Of a DNA stretch of 64,000 nt, positions 25,823-38,033 are shown in pieces. The notes below the pieces were generated by a model that was not told where the DNA came from, made no database searches, and saw only the letters and a program-made list of their open reading frames with translations. How positions within the stretch are numbered: the stretch's first letter is position 1; each line of letters starts with the position of its first letter. The stretch is from positions 310,001 through 374,000 of the forward strand of contig NZ_PCOC01000001.1 of assembly GCF_002975205.1 (NCBI RefSeq). The letters run 5' to 3'. A program made the position numbers and the translations under genes. This stretch comes from Ochrobactrum vermis. GTDB lineage: Bacteria; Pseudomonadota; Alphaproteobacteria; Rhizobiales; Rhizobiaceae.

Positions 25823-26281
25823 TCAGGTCGTTTTTGCGGCGGCGTTCGACGCCGCTTCTGCGATATTGGCAAAGAAGCGGTCCGCGATCTTTCGCGCGAC
25901 CGAGCCAAGCAGTTTCGTGCCGATTTGAGCCACTTTGCCACCGGCGTCTCCACGTATGGCGTAGGATAGAATCGTGTCGTCGCCATCTTCGTTCAGGCGC
26001 ACATCAGTTGCGCCATGTGCAAATCCCGCTATGGAACCTTCGCCATGGCCTGAAATCGTATAGGAGATCGGCGGTTTCATATTCGACAATTCCAGAATGC
26101 CGTGAAAGCGGACTTTCAGGATTCCGAAGCTCACCTTGAGGGCGGCTCGTATTTCTGTTTCCGAAATGCGCTCGATATCATCGCAACCGGGAATGCAGGA
26201 TTTCAGCGTTTCAATATCGTTCAACGCATCCCATACCGCCTGTCTTGGCGCTGCTATGCGTTCTTCACCTGTCAGGTCCAT
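25823..26281 (-). CDS. CoxG-like SRPBCC-domain protein
   Basis: This 152-residue protein begins MDLTGEERIAAPRQAVWDALND, the start of the carbon-monoxide-dehydrogenase subunit G family (START/SRPBCC fold). IPGCDDIERISETE and HGEGSIAGFAHG are also typical. No coxMSL or other molybdenum-hydroxylase genes are nearby, so it is an orphan. A role in membrane or cofactor handling is possible, but CO oxidation is not supported here. Confidence 0.85.
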   Translation of the reverse strand: MDLTGEERIAAPRQAVWDALNDIETLKSCIPGCDDIERISETEIRAALKVSFGILKVRFHGILELSNMKPPISYTISGHGEGSIAGFAHGATDVRLNEDGDDTILSYAIRGDAGGKVAQIGTKLLGSVARKIADRFFANIAEAASNAAAKTT

Positions 26282-26431
26282 GCTTTGCTCCGAGGTGGAT
26301 CACTCTAAATTGATCAATATGGTGTATATGACACTCTGTCCAAATTGGAAGTTCGGTAATTTATTTGCCGCAAATCCTCTCTAGAAGGCTTAATGTCCGC
26401 GATTAAATCGATTTGATTCGGGAGTAGCATC

Positions 26432-28081
<1,650 letters not shown>

Positions 28082-28169
28082 CGGCATAATCCTGCGTAAT
28101 AGAAATGATGTGGAGCCGGGTTTGCACCAGACCCGGCTTCATTCGTATGAAAATGAAATGGGATGAGAA

Positions 28170-29231
28170 ATGAAGACTGAGATCATCGAATTTGCGGGCG
28201 ACGTGCCGGGAAATGCCATCGAACTGCGCGTGCTGCGCTTTGCGGGCAAGGGCGGCGATGCGCCGACCGCTTATCTGCAATCCTCCCTGCACGGTTCGGA
28301 ACTGCCGGGGCAGGCTGCACTTCATTTCCTCATCCCTATGCTGAAAAAGGCTAGAGAAGAAGGCCGCATTCTGGGCGATATCACCGTGGTGCCGCAGGCC
28401 AATCCGGTCGGTTCGAACCAGTGGCAGGCCTATCAGCATCAGGGTCGCTTCGAGATGTTCTCGGCAGTGAACTTCAATCGCGCATTCCCGCTCCTGCCGG
28501 ATTTCAACACGTCGGAACTGCCGGGGCCGGACGCGCCCGAAGGTTTGGTGAAGCGTCTCAAGGCAACGCTTTTGAAGCTCGCACTGCCGAATGACATCGT
28601 GCTTGACCTGCATTGCGACGATGAGAGCGAAAATTACGTCTATATCGCGAATGAATTCGTGGAAGACATGAAGGATCTGGCCGTCGCGCTCGATTCCACG
28701 GCGATCCTTGCCTGGGATACGACAGCGGATGCCGCCTTCGAGGAAGCCTGTGCGCATCCCGTTCTGCAACTGCCGAAGGACAAGCGCGACATGAAGCGCC
28801 GCGCCGTGACTACGGTGGAATTCCGCGGTCTGACCGATGTTTATGCCGATATGGGCAAGGGCGATGCGGAAGGTCTCTACAAGTTCCTCGTGCATCGCGG
28901 CGTCATCCGCGACGAGAGCGTCAAGCTCGACCTCGACTATAAGGGCCTCATATCGCCGCTCTCCAATGTCGAAATGGTCCGCGCGCCGCAAGGCGGCATG
29001 GTGTTCTTCCATGTCGAGCCGGGCGATCAGGTGGAAGCAGGCGCAAAGCTTGTCACGATTGTCACCGTGCCGGGCGAACCGGAACACGACATTGTCATGA
29101 CCGCCCCGCAGGCCGGTCGCATCCTGACGCGCCGCTCGCTGCGCTATGTGCGCCGGGGTGACGATCTTCTGAAACTGCTCGGCGCGAAGCCGTCTACCGT
29201 CAAGAAGCGCGCGGGCGCACTCGAAGCATGA
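28170..29231 (+). CDS. Succinylglutamate desuccinylase/aspartoacylase-family metallohydrolase
   Basis: This 353-residue M14-like zinc enzyme has the HGSE motif (about residues 40-43) and DLHCDDE with the third zinc histidine. A C-terminal barrel of lipoyl-like appearance (PQGGMVFFHVEPGDQVEAG, about residue 272) is typical of the AstE/AspA-like group of uncharacterised deacylases. The natural substrate is unknown, and no arginine-catabolic ast genes are nearby. It overlaps the HAD phosphatase gene by 4 bases, so the two are coupled. Confidence 0.88.
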   Translation: MKTEIIEFAGDVPGNAIELRVLRFAGKGGDAPTAYLQSSLHGSELPGQAALHFLIPMLKKAREEGRILGDITVVPQANPVGSNQWQAYQHQGRFEMFSAVNFNRAFPLLPDFNTSELPGPDAPEGLVKRLKATLLKLALPNDIVLDLHCDDESENYVYIANEFVEDMKDLAVALDSTAILAWDTTADAAFEEACAHPVLQLPKDKRDMKRRAVTTVEFRGLTDVYADMGKGDAEGLYKFLVHRGVIRDESVKLDLDYKGLISPLSNVEMVRAPQGGMVFFHVEPGDQVEAGAKLVTIVTVPGEPEHDIVMTAPQAGRILTRRSLRYVRRGDDLLKLLGAKPSTVKKRAGALEA

Positions 29232-29977
29232 GTGCGACGCCCTTTGCCGACCGCCTGAAAGACATCCGTGCCGTTCTTTTCGATAAGGACGGCACACTGA
29301 TCGATTTCGACCGCACCTGGTTTTCAGTGTCGTGGACATTGGCCCAGCGTTCGGCCCAGCGCTTGGGAGAGGGCGGCGAGCAGCATGCTCGCTCCCTGCT
29401 CGATGCTGGCGGCTATGACTGGGCGGCAAAGCGCTTTCGCGCCAATTCGGTGATCGCGGCGGGCACGGTGGAAGACATCGTTTCGCTCTGGCATCCGGAA
29501 CTGGACAAGGCGGATTTGCGTAGCCTGATCGGTGAGTATGACCGTTATGCAGTTGAGGAGGGCGCGCGTTCGGCGGTCGCCATCGAAGGTCTGCGCGAAA
29601 CGCTGGAAGCGCTGCGCGCCATGGGCTATCGGCTGGGCATCGCGACGAACGATTCTGAGGCGAGCGCTCATGCGACGGCCAAGGCGCTCGGCATTGAGAG
29701 CTTCTTCGAGGTGATCATCGGCTATGACACGGCAGCGCGTCCAAAACCCTTTCCCGATCCATTGCTGCATTTTGCGGAGAGGCTCGGGCTTCAGCCGCGT
29801 GAAGTCGCCATGGTGGGGGATAATCTGCATGATCTCGAAACGGCCCATGCGGCGGATGCGGGGCTGGCCATTGGCGTTCTGTCGGGCAACAGCCCGCGCG
29901 AGGCACTGGAACCGCATGCCGATGTGGTGCTTCAGTCCATTGCCGGTCTGCCGCAACTGCTGAAAGCCATAACGTAA
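29228..29977 (+). CDS. HAD-superfamily phosphatase, Gph-like
   Basis: This 249-residue protein has HAD motif I FDKDGTLIDFD (about residues 19-29), motif II IATNDSE, the lysine in ARPKPFPDP and motif III MVGDNLHDLETA. The layout resembles phosphoglycolate phosphatase, with lysine between the motif I aspartates as is usual in a subset. The substrate is not determinable. The ATG overlaps the preceding metallohydrolase stop, suggesting a two-gene unit. Confidence 0.88.
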   Translation: MSATPFADRLKDIRAVLFDKDGTLIDFDRTWFSVSWTLAQRSAQRLGEGGEQHARSLLDAGGYDWAAKRFRANSVIAAGTVEDIVSLWHPELDKADLRSLIGEYDRYAVEEGARSAVAIEGLRETLEALRAMGYRLGIATNDSEASAHATAKALGIESFFEVIIGYDTAARPKPFPDPLLHFAERLGLQPREVAMVGDNLHDLETAHAADAGLAIGVLSGNSPREALEPHADVVLQSIAGLPQLLKAIT

Positions 29978-30088
29978 AGCTTTCCGTTTTCTGATCTTCC
30001 GTTCAGAAGAATTCATCGCAGTGAGCCTTGCGGAAGCGGGGTCCTGCGGTAGCATGGCCGGGTTACAACCTCATCCGAGCTTAAGCCC

Positions 30089-30718
30089 ATGATCCTTATC
30101 GGCCAATATGATTCACCCTTCGTGCGGCGCGTCGCAATCGCTATGCGCCTGTACGGCCTGCCATTCGAGCATTGGCCATGGTCCACATTCGGCGACCGTG
30201 ACCGGCTTGCGGAATATAATCCGCTCAGCCGTGTGCCGACCCTGTTGCTCGACGATGGCGATGTGCTGATCGAAAGTGCGGCAATCCTCGATTATCTCGA
30301 TGAGATTGCCGAGGCCGGAAAACCGCTGATCGCTGGTCACGGCATTGAGCGGCGTCAGGCGTTGAAGATTTGCGCGCTGGCCACGGGGCTTGCCGACAAG
30401 GCGGTGAGCCTTCTCTATGAGGGCCTTTTGCGCAAGGAACAGTCGCCGGTCTGGGTGGAGCGGTGCGAAACGCAGATCGGGCGTGTACTGGACGTTCTGG
30501 AGCAGGACCTTTCCGCACGCGGTTCGTCCTACTGGTTTGGAGCCGATATCGGGCACGCGGACATCGCGGCTGCCTGCGCCTTGCGTTTTTTGCGCGAGGC
30601 GCATCCGCATCTTTTCGACGAAACGAAATATCCGGCGCTGGCTACGCTCGCCGGGCGCTGCGAGGCGCTCGCTCCCTTTCAGGAAATCGTGCAGCCGCTT
30701 GCCCCGCCATCGGCCTGA
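30089..30718 (+). CDS. Glutathione S-transferase family protein
   Basis: This 209-residue protein has a thioredoxin-fold N-domain (YDSPFVRRVAIAM with the candidate catalytic serine near residue 9, SRVPTLLLDDG, glutathione-binding ESAAIL at about residue 65) and an all-helical C-domain. A role in detoxification or stress is typical of the family but not demonstrated. It ends convergently with fadD, with a shared terminator between. Confidence 0.88.
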   Translation: MILIGQYDSPFVRRVAIAMRLYGLPFEHWPWSTFGDRDRLAEYNPLSRVPTLLLDDGDVLIESAAILDYLDEIAEAGKPLIAGHGIERRQALKICALATGLADKAVSLLYEGLLRKEQSPVWVERCETQIGRVLDVLEQDLSARGSSYWFGADIGHADIAAACALRFLREAHPHLFDETKYPALATLAGRCEALAPFQEIVQPLAPPSA

Positions 30719-30730
30719 TCGAAAGAGAAA

Positions 30731-30756
30731 AGCCGGGGCGAAAACCTCGGCTGTTG
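30731..30756. terminator. Terminator between convergent GST and fadD genes
   Basis: AGCCGGGG (30731-30738) and CCTCGGCT (30745-30752) form an 8-base stem including one G-U pair. A T-run follows on the minus strand (AAAA at 30728-30731 on the plus strand) and GTTGATTTT on the plus strand. It can serve both genes. Confidence 0.75.
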
Positions 30757-30766
30757 ATTTTGGCGA

Positions 30767-32512
30767 TCAGTCGCGCAATTCGCGGCGCAGGATTTTACCC
30801 ACATTGCTCTTCGGCAGGCTTTCGCGGAACTCGATTTCGCGCGGGCGCTTGTAGTTGGTGAGACGTTCGGCACAATAAGCCTTCACATCATCTTCGGTCA
30901 GGCTCGGGTCGCGTTTGACGACGTAGAGTTTCACCACTTCACCGGAGTGCTCGTTCGGTATGCCGATGGCGGCCGATTCCACGATGCCGGGATGGCCGGC
31001 AGCCACTTCCTCGATCTCGTTCGGATAGACATTGAAACCGGATACAAGGATCATGTCCTTCTTGCGGTCGACGATCTTTGTATATCCGCGTTCGTCCATG
31101 AAGCCCATGTCGCCGGTACGGAAGTAACCATCGGGCATGATCGCGCGGCTGGTCTCATCGGGACGGTTCCAATATCCCTTCATGACCTGCGGGCCCCGCA
31201 CACAGATCTCGCCCACTTCGCCGAGTGAGAGATCATTCCCATCATCATCGCGAATGGCAATTTCGGTAGACGGGATCGGTACGCCTATCGTGCCTGAAAA
31301 CTCGGTCGCATCGAGCACATTGGCACTCGCCACGGGTGAGGTTTCAGACAGGCCGTATCCCTCGGTGATGACACAGCCGGTCATTTTCTGCCATCGTTCA
31401 GCAACAGGGCGCTGCACAGCCATGCCGCCGCCAAGCGTCAGAAGCAGAGGCTTGAAATCGAGCGTCTGGAAATCCGGGTTGTTCATCAGTCCGTTGAACA
31501 GCGTATTGAGCCCCGGAAAGATATGGAACGGGTACTTTTTGAGTTCCTTGACGAAGCCGGGAATATCGCGCGGATTGGGGATGAGAATATTGCGCGCACC
31601 GAGTTTCAGGCCAGTCATCGCATTTACGGTGAGCGCGAAGATGTGATAGAGCGGTAGCGCACACACGAAATTCATCGCTTTCGGTTTGCCCTTGTTGCGG
31701 AATGCGACCGCTATCCAGGCGTCCATCTGCTCGACATTGGCGATGATATTGGTGTGGGTGAGCATCGCACCCTTTGATATGCCTGTCGTTCCACCTGTAT
31801 ATTGCAGGAAAGCAAGATCGGAGCCCTGAACAGGTGCTGGGTTGAACGATTTGCCACGCCCTTGCACTAGTGCGTCCTTGAAACGGACATGACCAGGGAT
31901 CGTCCATTCGGGTACAAGTTTCTTCACCTTGCGGACGACAAAATTAATGATGTGCCCTTTGAAACCATGCATGTCGCCCATTGAAGCAACGATGATGTTG
32001 GGCACATGAATGGAAGGCAGCGCCTTCTGTACGGTCGCGGCAAAATTTTCAAGGACGATGAGTGCCTTGGCGCCGGAATCGTTCAATTGGTGTTCAAGTT
32101 CGCGTGGGGTATAAAGCGGATTGACGTTCACAACGACAAAGCCCGCACGGAGAATTGCCGTAAAGGCAATTGGATAATGCAGGACATTCGGCATCATCAC
32201 CGCAACGCGGTCACCCTTGACGAGGCCGCGCGACTGCAGAAAAGAAGCCAATGCGCGCGAGTGGTCGTCGAGTTCCTTATAGCTAAGATCTTTACCCATA
32301 CAGGTGAATGCGGGGCTGTCTGCGAATTGTCGGCAAGACGCCAGGATCATATCGCCAATGGAGGTCGCCTTGCTGAGGTCGATCTCGTGCGGAACACCAG
32401 CCGGGTATGATTTGAACCAGATTTTTTCCTCCGTCGGCGCAGTCTTGCCTGCTGAGTCTGCTGCGACGGATTCAACTATGGATGCACTTTGCCCAGTCGT
32501 TTTTTTCGCCAT
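30767..32512 (-). CDS. fadD: Long-chain fatty-acid-CoA ligase
   Basis: This 581-residue ANL-superfamily enzyme activates fatty acids to acyl-CoA. The AMP-binding P-loop YTGGTTGISKGAMLTH (about residue 235), GYGLSETSP, the hinge YFRTGDMGF and the catalytic lysine near the C-terminus (SLPKSNVGKILRREL) are all present. Length is slightly above E. coli FadD because of an N-terminal polar extension of about 25 residues. It is monocistronic. No FadR-type site is evident. Confidence 0.94.
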   Translation of the reverse strand: MAKKTTGQSASIVESVAADSAGKTAPTEEKIWFKSYPAGVPHEIDLSKATSIGDMILASCRQFADSPAFTCMGKDLSYKELDDHSRALASFLQSRGLVKGDRVAVMMPNVLHYPIAFTAILRAGFVVVNVNPLYTPRELEHQLNDSGAKALIVLENFAATVQKALPSIHVPNIIVASMGDMHGFKGHIINFVVRKVKKLVPEWTIPGHVRFKDALVQGRGKSFNPAPVQGSDLAFLQYTGGTTGISKGAMLTHTNIIANVEQMDAWIAVAFRNKGKPKAMNFVCALPLYHIFALTVNAMTGLKLGARNILIPNPRDIPGFVKELKKYPFHIFPGLNTLFNGLMNNPDFQTLDFKPLLLTLGGGMAVQRPVAERWQKMTGCVITEGYGLSETSPVASANVLDATEFSGTIGVPIPSTEIAIRDDDGNDLSLGEVGEICVRGPQVMKGYWNRPDETSRAIMPDGYFRTGDMGFMDERGYTKIVDRKKDMILVSGFNVYPNEIEEVAAGHPGIVESAAIGIPNEHSGEVVKLYVVKRDPSLTEDDVKAYCAERLTNYKRPREIEFRESLPKSNVGKILRRELRD

Positions 32513-32785
32513 TTCTTCTCCCCGGATTGCTCCGTCTTAAATTGGGCAGCTTGTGCGCCCGCCGTCTCCCAAGCCGCCCGCCCCACGGACAGCTTCCTCG
32601 TTCATAAATGTGGTCGAGTTTTATACTCTTCGCAAGAGTTACATTGACGTAAGCGTAAATTATAAAAGAGTCGAGCGTCTTTCCCAATTTTGAAGTTTGG
32701 CAATCACAATAGGTTGAAACTTGCTATTGGGGAAAATAGCAGGACCGGCGGGCAAACGATATCGCAATTGTATCCCGCAACGCGT

Positions 32786-33415
32786 CTAATGGGTTTCCGT
32801 CGCCTGATTTCTCATGGATCGAATGAGTATCGAGATCGCCTTGCCGCCATACGTTACAAGATCATAGTCTCTGTCGCCTCGCAGCCATTCATTGAGAAGC
32901 CCGCTCAATATGGAAAGCAGGACCGGTGCTGCCGTATCAGCGGTCCATTCCTTCGAAAGCTCCCCACGTCTTGCGGCCACGTCCAGCAGTCCTGCGAACA
33001 ATGAGAGGGCATTGGCACGCGCTTCCCTGAGACGTTCTTCGAGCGGGGCCATTTCGCCAACGAACTCGCATCGCTGGTTGATGATAGTGAAGATGTTCTG
33101 TTGGCGCTCATCGCTCGAGAAAAGCTGTAGCGCTTGAATAATCGATTGTTCCAGAACGTGCATCGGATTGGGGTGATTGACCGCCGCTGCCTGCAACATG
33201 ATTTCTTCTTGCGGGAACCGCGCGCTGCCTATGATTGTGCGTACGATCTCAAGTTTGTCGTGAAAGTGGAAATAAACAGCGCCACGCGTTACTCCGGCAT
33301 GACAGGCGATTTCCATCAGTGTAGATTGATTGACACCGCGCTCGAGGAAAACCTGCTCGGCAGCCACCAAAATGGCTTCCCGGGTTTCGGCGGCCTCGGC
33401 TTTCGTTCTTCGCAT
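32786..33415 (-). CDS. bepR: TetR-family repressor of the efflux operon, BepR/AcrR-like
   Basis: This 209-residue protein has an N-terminal helix-turn-helix (about residues 10-56) whose start RRTKAEAAETREAILVAAEQVF and GVTRGAVYFHFHDK match AcrR/TtgR/BepR proteins. The C-terminal domain would bind hydrophobic drugs. It is divergent from the adaptor gene, with an imperfect inverted repeat in the gap that is a likely operator. The name BepR is assigned by context and resemblance to the Brucella bepRDE locus (recalled). Confidence 0.87.
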   Translation of the reverse strand: MRRTKAEAAETREAILVAAEQVFLERGVNQSTLMEIACHAGVTRGAVYFHFHDKLEIVRTIIGSARFPQEEIMLQAAAVNHPNPMHVLEQSIIQALQLFSSDERQQNIFTIINQRCEFVGEMAPLEERLREARANALSLFAGLLDVAARRGELSKEWTADTAAPVLLSILSGLLNEWLRGDRDYDLVTYGGKAISILIRSMRNQATETH

Positions 33416-33523
33416 GACTTCTCTCGGGTGGATGCAGGCTAATGGCCCAGTTTACCGCTAAATCTAGATAACTCATTCGTGATCTGTAATATTAGGTGAT
33501 TGACTATAACACGGTAGTTCGTG

Positions 33524-33547
33524 TTTACAAACACTCGTGTATGTTAA
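33524..33547. promoter_or_regulatory. Probable AcrR/BepR-type operator
   Basis: The 24-base stretch from TTTACAAAC to GTATGTTAA is an imperfect inverted repeat in which 18 of 24 positions match the reverse complement. Size and TACA/TGTA flavour are like AcrR-family operators. It overlaps an in-frame GTG at 33537, which argues against that start for the adaptor gene. Confidence 0.65.
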
Positions 33548-33584
33548 ATTGGCAGCACCGCGCGACAGCAAGGGCACTCCCATC

Positions 33585-34799
33585 ATGACTATGAACCGTT
33601 CTATTCGGCTTTTTGCGGCAGGGGCCGCATTTCTTGTCTTTGCGGGGCAACCCGTTCTGGCGCAAGCACCGGGAGGCGCCACGCCACCTCCGCCACAGGT
33701 ATCCGTTACCGTGGTCAAGCCGCATGACGTACCTGTTACCTACGAATATGCGGCGCGTATCAGTGCCTATCGTGATGTCCAGGTGCGCGCGCGCGTGGGC
33801 GGAATATTGCTTCACCGCAATTTCACCGAAGGCACGGAAGTCAAAGCTGGCGACGTGTTATTTGAAATAGACCCTGCACCTTATGAGGCGGAGCTTGAAA
33901 AGGCTCAGGCACAAGTAGCTCAGGCTGAAGCGCAGTATCAGCAATCCATCCGAGACGCTGAGCGCGCCGAACAATTGGTTCAGCAGAAGGTACAGAGCGC
34001 AGCCGTTCGCGACTCGGCTTTTGCGACCCGTGACTTGAACAAGGCAGCGGTTGCAGCAGCCAAGGCACAGCTCCGTACGGCAGAGCTCAATCTGAGCTAC
34101 ACCAAGGTAACCGCGCCAATCAGCGGTATTACCAGTCTCGAACAGGTCAATGAGGGCAGCCTCATCGGTACCGATGCATCCTCAAGTCTCCTGACCTCGA
34201 TCATGCAGCTCGATCCGGTTTACGTGAACTTCTCCTTCACGGACACGGAAGCGGCCGAAATCGACCGTTTGCGTGCTGAACGCGGCGCTACGGGAGAAGA
34301 TGCCAATCGCCTCAAGATCAAGGTCCTGTTCGGTGACGGTCAGGCCTATGATCATGAAGGAACAATCGACTTCACGTCCTCGTCGCTTGACACGGAAACG
34401 GGAACCCTCGGCGCCCGTGCTGTCGTTGAGAATCCAAATCGCCGTCTGATTCCCGGTCAGTTCGTTCGCGCGGTGATCCTCGGCATCGAGGTTAAGAACG
34501 CTATCACGATCCCGAAGGCCGCCCTGCTTCAGGGCCCGCAAACGCAGTTCGTTTACGTGGTCAACAAGGACAACATCGTCGAAGTGCGGCCGATCACGGT
34601 TTCTCGTGAACTGAGCGATGCATGGCTGGTTTCCGAGGGCCTCAACGCAGGGGATCGGGTCATAACCGAGGGCCTCATCAAGGCCGCTCCGGGACGTCCG
34701 GTCAATCCGGTCGACGCAGCTACTGAAGCAGGCAATCAGGCATCGCCGGATAAGGCCGGTGCTGAGGCTGGCAAAGAACAGGCGGCAGGCAAGCAATGA
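33585..34799 (+). CDS. bepD: RND efflux periplasmic adaptor (membrane-fusion protein)
   Basis: This protein of about 404 residues has a Sec signal peptide ([21 protein letters not shown], cleavage after VLAQ) and no lipobox cysteine. A lipoyl domain, a coiled-coil hairpin (about residues 85-160, rich in [16 protein letters not shown]) and beta-barrel regions follow in HlyD/AcrA order. I prefer the ATG at 33585, because the upstream in-frame GTG at 33537 lies in the operator. The stop overlaps the pump gene start by 4 bases. It bridges the inner-membrane pump to a TolC-type channel encoded elsewhere. Confidence 0.92.
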   Translation: MTMNRSIRLFAAGAAFLVFAGQPVLAQAPGGATPPPPQVSVTVVKPHDVPVTYEYAARISAYRDVQVRARVGGILLHRNFTEGTEVKAGDVLFEIDPAPYEAELEKAQAQVAQAEAQYQQSIRDAERAEQLVQQKVQSAAVRDSAFATRDLNKAAVAAAKAQLRTAELNLSYTKVTAPISGITSLEQVNEGSLIGTDASSSLLTSIMQLDPVYVNFSFTDTEAAEIDRLRAERGATGEDANRLKIKVLFGDGQAYDHEGTIDFTSSSLDTETGTLGARAVVENPNRRLIPGQFVRAVILGIEVKNAITIPKAALLQGPQTQFVYVVNKDNIVEVRPITVSRELSDAWLVSEGLNAGDRVITEGLIKAAPGRPVNPVDAATEAGNQASPDKAGAEAGKEQAAGKQ

Positions 34800-37700
34800 A
34801 TAGGTTTTTCGTCGACCGCCCGGTTTTCGCGGCGGTCATCTCCATTGTTCTCGTGCTGGCTGGCCTGATCTGTATCCGGATCCTGCCGATCGCCCAGTAT
34901 CCTGAATTGACGCCGCCGCAGGTGGTCGTCAGTGCGACATATCCCGGTGCAAGCGCCGAAACAGTGGCGCAGACTGTTGCTGCGCCGTTGGAACAGCAGA
35001 TCAACGGCGTCGAGAACATGCTTTATATGCAGTCCTCGAGCCTTGGCAGCGGTACCATGCAGCTGACGGTGACCTTCGCTTTGGGCACCGACCCGGATCA
35101 GGCCACTATCAACGTCAACAACCGCGTACAGCGTGCAACCTCGTCTCTTCCGCAGGAAGTTCAACGTCTTGGCGTTACGGTGGACAAGCGTTCCACCACG
35201 ATTCTGGGCATGGTTGCCATGTTCTCCAACAGCGATCGCTATGACCGCACTTATGTCGGTAACTATGCGCTCCTGAATGTCGTCGACGACCTCAAGCGCT
35301 TGCAGGGCGTTGGCGACGTGCAGTTGCTTGGCAATATCGACTATTCGATGCGTATCTGGCTGCGTCCCGACAAGCTGGCGCAATACAACCTGACCCCGAG
35401 CGATGTATCGACTGCTATCCAGGAGCAGAATGCGCAGTTTGCAGCAGGCCGCTTCGGCGATCAGCCGGACCCGCAAGCCGGACCGTTCACCTATACCGCG
35501 ACCACGCAGGGACGTCTGCCGGATGCTGCGGCATTCGAAAACATTATCCTGCGCTCAAGCTCCAACGCCGCGACCCTTCGTCTGAAGGATGTCGCCCGTG
35601 TCGAGCTCGGTACGGAAAGCTATCTCGTCGACAGTAATCTTAACGGCACATCTGCGGTGCCGATTGCAATCTATCTGCAGCCGGGCGCAAACGCGCTCAA
35701 CACGATGGAGCTTATCCAGAACCGTATGGATGAGCTGAAAGCGAGCTTCCCGGCAGGTATCGATTACTCGATACCGTTCGATACGACGAAGTTCATCAAG
35801 GTCTCCATCGAGGAGGTGGTTCACACTTTCATCGAGGCGATTATTCTCGTTGTGCTGGTGGTGTTCATCTTCCTGCAGAACTGGCGGGCGACACTCATTC
35901 CGATCATCGCAGTGCCGATCTCGATTATTGGTACTTTCGCGGGCATGTATGTGCTCGGTTTTTCCATCAACCTTTTGACGCTCTTCGGTCTGGTGCTGGC
36001 AATCGGTATCGTGGTCGACGACGCTATCGTGGTTCTGGAAAACGTCGAACGTATCATGACGACGGAGAAACTGTCACCGCGCAAGGCTGCCATCAAGGCT
36101 ATGGGTGAAGTGACGGGTCCGGTTGTCGCGATTGTTCTCGTGCTCTGCGCAGTGTTCATTCCTGTGGCCTTCATGGGTGGCCTTGTCGGTGAAATGTATA
36201 AGCAGTTCGCCGTCACCATCGCGATTTCGGTGACGCTGTCCGGTCTTGTGGCTTTGACACTGACACCGGCACTCTGCGCGTTGATCCTCAAGCCGGGTCA
36301 TCACGAGCCGATGCTGCCGTTCCGTATTTTCAACCGCTTCTTCGAGCGGGTGACAGACGGGTATTCTCGTGGCGTTCGCTTCTTTTTGAAACGCGCCGCA
36401 ATCGGTCTCATCCTGTTTGCAGGTCTTCTTGGCGCTACATACTATCTTTTCGAAAGGGTTCCGGGATCGTTGTTGCCAGACGAGGATCAGGGCTTCCTGT
36501 TCAGCGTCGCAGTGCTTCCTCCTGCCGCCTCTTTGGAGCGTACAACGGCGGTTCTCGATCAGGCGAGCGCGAATATCCGGAAGAGCCCGGCTGTGGAAAG
36601 CGTCTTCGCGGTATCCGGTTTCGACCTTCTGTCGGGCGGTCTGAAAACCAGTGCGGGCACGATGTTCATCATGCTCAAGGACTGGAAGGAACGCACGACG
36701 CCTGAAACCGATGCGCGCAATCTGCCTGGTGCCTTCATGGCTATGAATGCGGGCATCAAGGACGGACTCATTCTTGCATTCAACCCACCTCCGATCATGG
36801 GCCTCAGCACGACCGGCGGCTTTGAGCTCTATGTTCAGGACCGCACAGGCGGAGGTGTAGAATCGCTAACGCGAGCAACCAAGCTCATCACCGAGGCTGC
36901 GGCCAAGCGACCGGAGCTGCAGGGGGTGCGCACGACGTTCGATCCGAACGTTCCGCAGTATGACATCCAGCTTGATCGCGAAAAGGCGAAGGCTATGGGT
37001 GTGCCGATCAACTCTGTATTCACTGCGATGCAGGCAACATTCGGCAGCCTCTACGTTAACGACTTTACGCTGTTTGGCCGCAACTATCAGGTCAATCTGC
37101 AATCGGAAGCCGAGTTCCGCCGCGATCCAAGCGACCTCAAGCACGTCTTCGTACGGGCTAATTCCGGCAGCATGATCCCGCTCGATGCTCTTGTGACGGT
37201 CAAACGTATTGTCGGTCCCGATCAGCTTGAACGCTTCAACGCCTTCAACGCGGCCAAGATTACCGGCAATCCGGCACCGGGTTTCACATCCGGTGATGCG
37301 ATCAAGGCGATGCAGGAAGTCGCTGCGGAAGTTCTTCCGCAAGGCTATCAGATTGCATGGACCGGTTCGGCCTATCAGGAAGTGACCACTAGCGGTACAG
37401 GCACGCAGGCTATGATCTTCGGCCTCGTCATGGTGTTCCTTATCCTGGCTGCGCAGTATGAACGCTGGAGCTTGCCGCTTGCCGTCATCACCGCAGTGCC
37501 GTTTGCAATCTTTGGCGCATTGTTGGCGACTGATCTGCGCGGGTTGACCAATGACGTGTATTTCCAGATCGGTCTGGTGACACTCATAGGTCTGGCAGCG
37601 AAGAATGCGATCCTGATCGTGGAATTTGCCGTGCTGGAGCGCGAGACGGGCAAATCTGCCTTCGACGCGGCATTGTCTGCTGCACGCCTGCGATTCCGCC

Positions 37701-37951
37701 CGATCGTGATGACCTCGCTGGCCTTCATTCTCGGCGTGGTGCCGCTCGCGATCAGCACGGGTGCCGGTTCGGCAAGCCGTCACTCGATTGGTACGGGCGT
37801 CATTGGCGGTATGTTGGCGGCAACGTTCATCGCGACGTTCTTCATTCCGATGTTCTATAGTCTGATAGCGCGTAAGCCTCCGAAGAAGCCGGAGGACGAG
37901 GACACGCAGGATGTGACCGACAAGAGCGAACAGGCGGGCAATCAGCTCTAG
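34796..37951 (+). CDS. bepE: RND multidrug efflux pump, inner-membrane subunit (HAE1)
   Basis: This 1051-residue AcrB/MexB-type proton-driven pump has twelve membrane segments in two halves with large periplasmic loops. The N-terminus [19 protein letters not shown] is typical. The proton-relay aspartates lie in [16 protein letters not shown] (about residues 405-406) and the partner lysine in [15 protein letters not shown] (about residue 940). The length equals that of Brucella BepE as I recall it. It ends in a strong terminator. It is expected to export dyes, detergents, bile salts and antibiotics, based on family knowledge. Confidence 0.95.
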   Translation: MNRFFVDRPVFAAVISIVLVLAGLICIRILPIAQYPELTPPQVVVSATYPGASAETVAQTVAAPLEQQINGVENMLYMQSSSLGSGTMQLTVTFALGTDPDQATINVNNRVQRATSSLPQEVQRLGVTVDKRSTTILGMVAMFSNSDRYDRTYVGNYALLNVVDDLKRLQGVGDVQLLGNIDYSMRIWLRPDKLAQYNLTPSDVSTAIQEQNAQFAAGRFGDQPDPQAGPFTYTATTQGRLPDAAAFENIILRSSSNAATLRLKDVARVELGTESYLVDSNLNGTSAVPIAIYLQPGANALNTMELIQNRMDELKASFPAGIDYSIPFDTTKFIKVSIEEVVHTFIEAIILVVLVVFIFLQNWRATLIPIIAVPISIIGTFAGMYVLGFSINLLTLFGLVLAIGIVVDDAIVVLENVERIMTTEKLSPRKAAIKAMGEVTGPVVAIVLVLCAVFIPVAFMGGLVGEMYKQFAVTIAISVTLSGLVALTLTPALCALILKPGHHEPMLPFRIFNRFFERVTDGYSRGVRFFLKRAAIGLILFAGLLGATYYLFERVPGSLLPDEDQGFLFSVAVLPPAASLERTTAVLDQASANIRKSPAVESVFAVSGFDLLSGGLKTSAGTMFIMLKDWKERTTPETDARNLPGAFMAMNAGIKDGLILAFNPPPIMGLSTTGGFELYVQDRTGGGVESLTRATKLITEAAAKRPELQGVRTTFDPNVPQYDIQLDREKAKAMGVPINSVFTAMQATFGSLYVNDFTLFGRNYQVNLQSEAEFRRDPSDLKHVFVRANSGSMIPLDALVTVKRIVGPDQLERFNAFNAAKITGNPAPGFTSGDAIKAMQEVAAEVLPQGYQIAWTGSAYQEVTTSGTGTQAMIFGLVMVFLILAAQYERWSLPLAVITAVPFAIFGALLATDLRGLTNDVYFQIGLVTLIGLAAKNAILIVEFAVLERETGKSAFDAALSAARLRFRPIVMTSLAFILGVVPLAISTGAGSASRHSIGTGVIGGMLAATFIATFFIPMFYSLIARKPPKKPEDEDTQDVTDKSEQAGNQL

Positions 37952-37972
37952 TTCGCGCCCGTTTCGGAACAC

Positions 37973-38001
37973 AAAAGCCCCGCCTTTCGGCGGGGCTTTT
38001 T
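37973..38001 (+). terminator. Intrinsic terminator of the efflux operon
   Basis: AAAAGCCCCGCC TTTC GGCGGGGCTTTTT is a GC-rich stem with a tetraloop and T-run, 22 bases after the bepE stop codon. The A-run on the other side makes it usable from the minus strand too. Confidence 0.92.
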
Positions 38002-38033
38002 GCATTGAGCAGATGCCAGAATCGAAGCAACCG

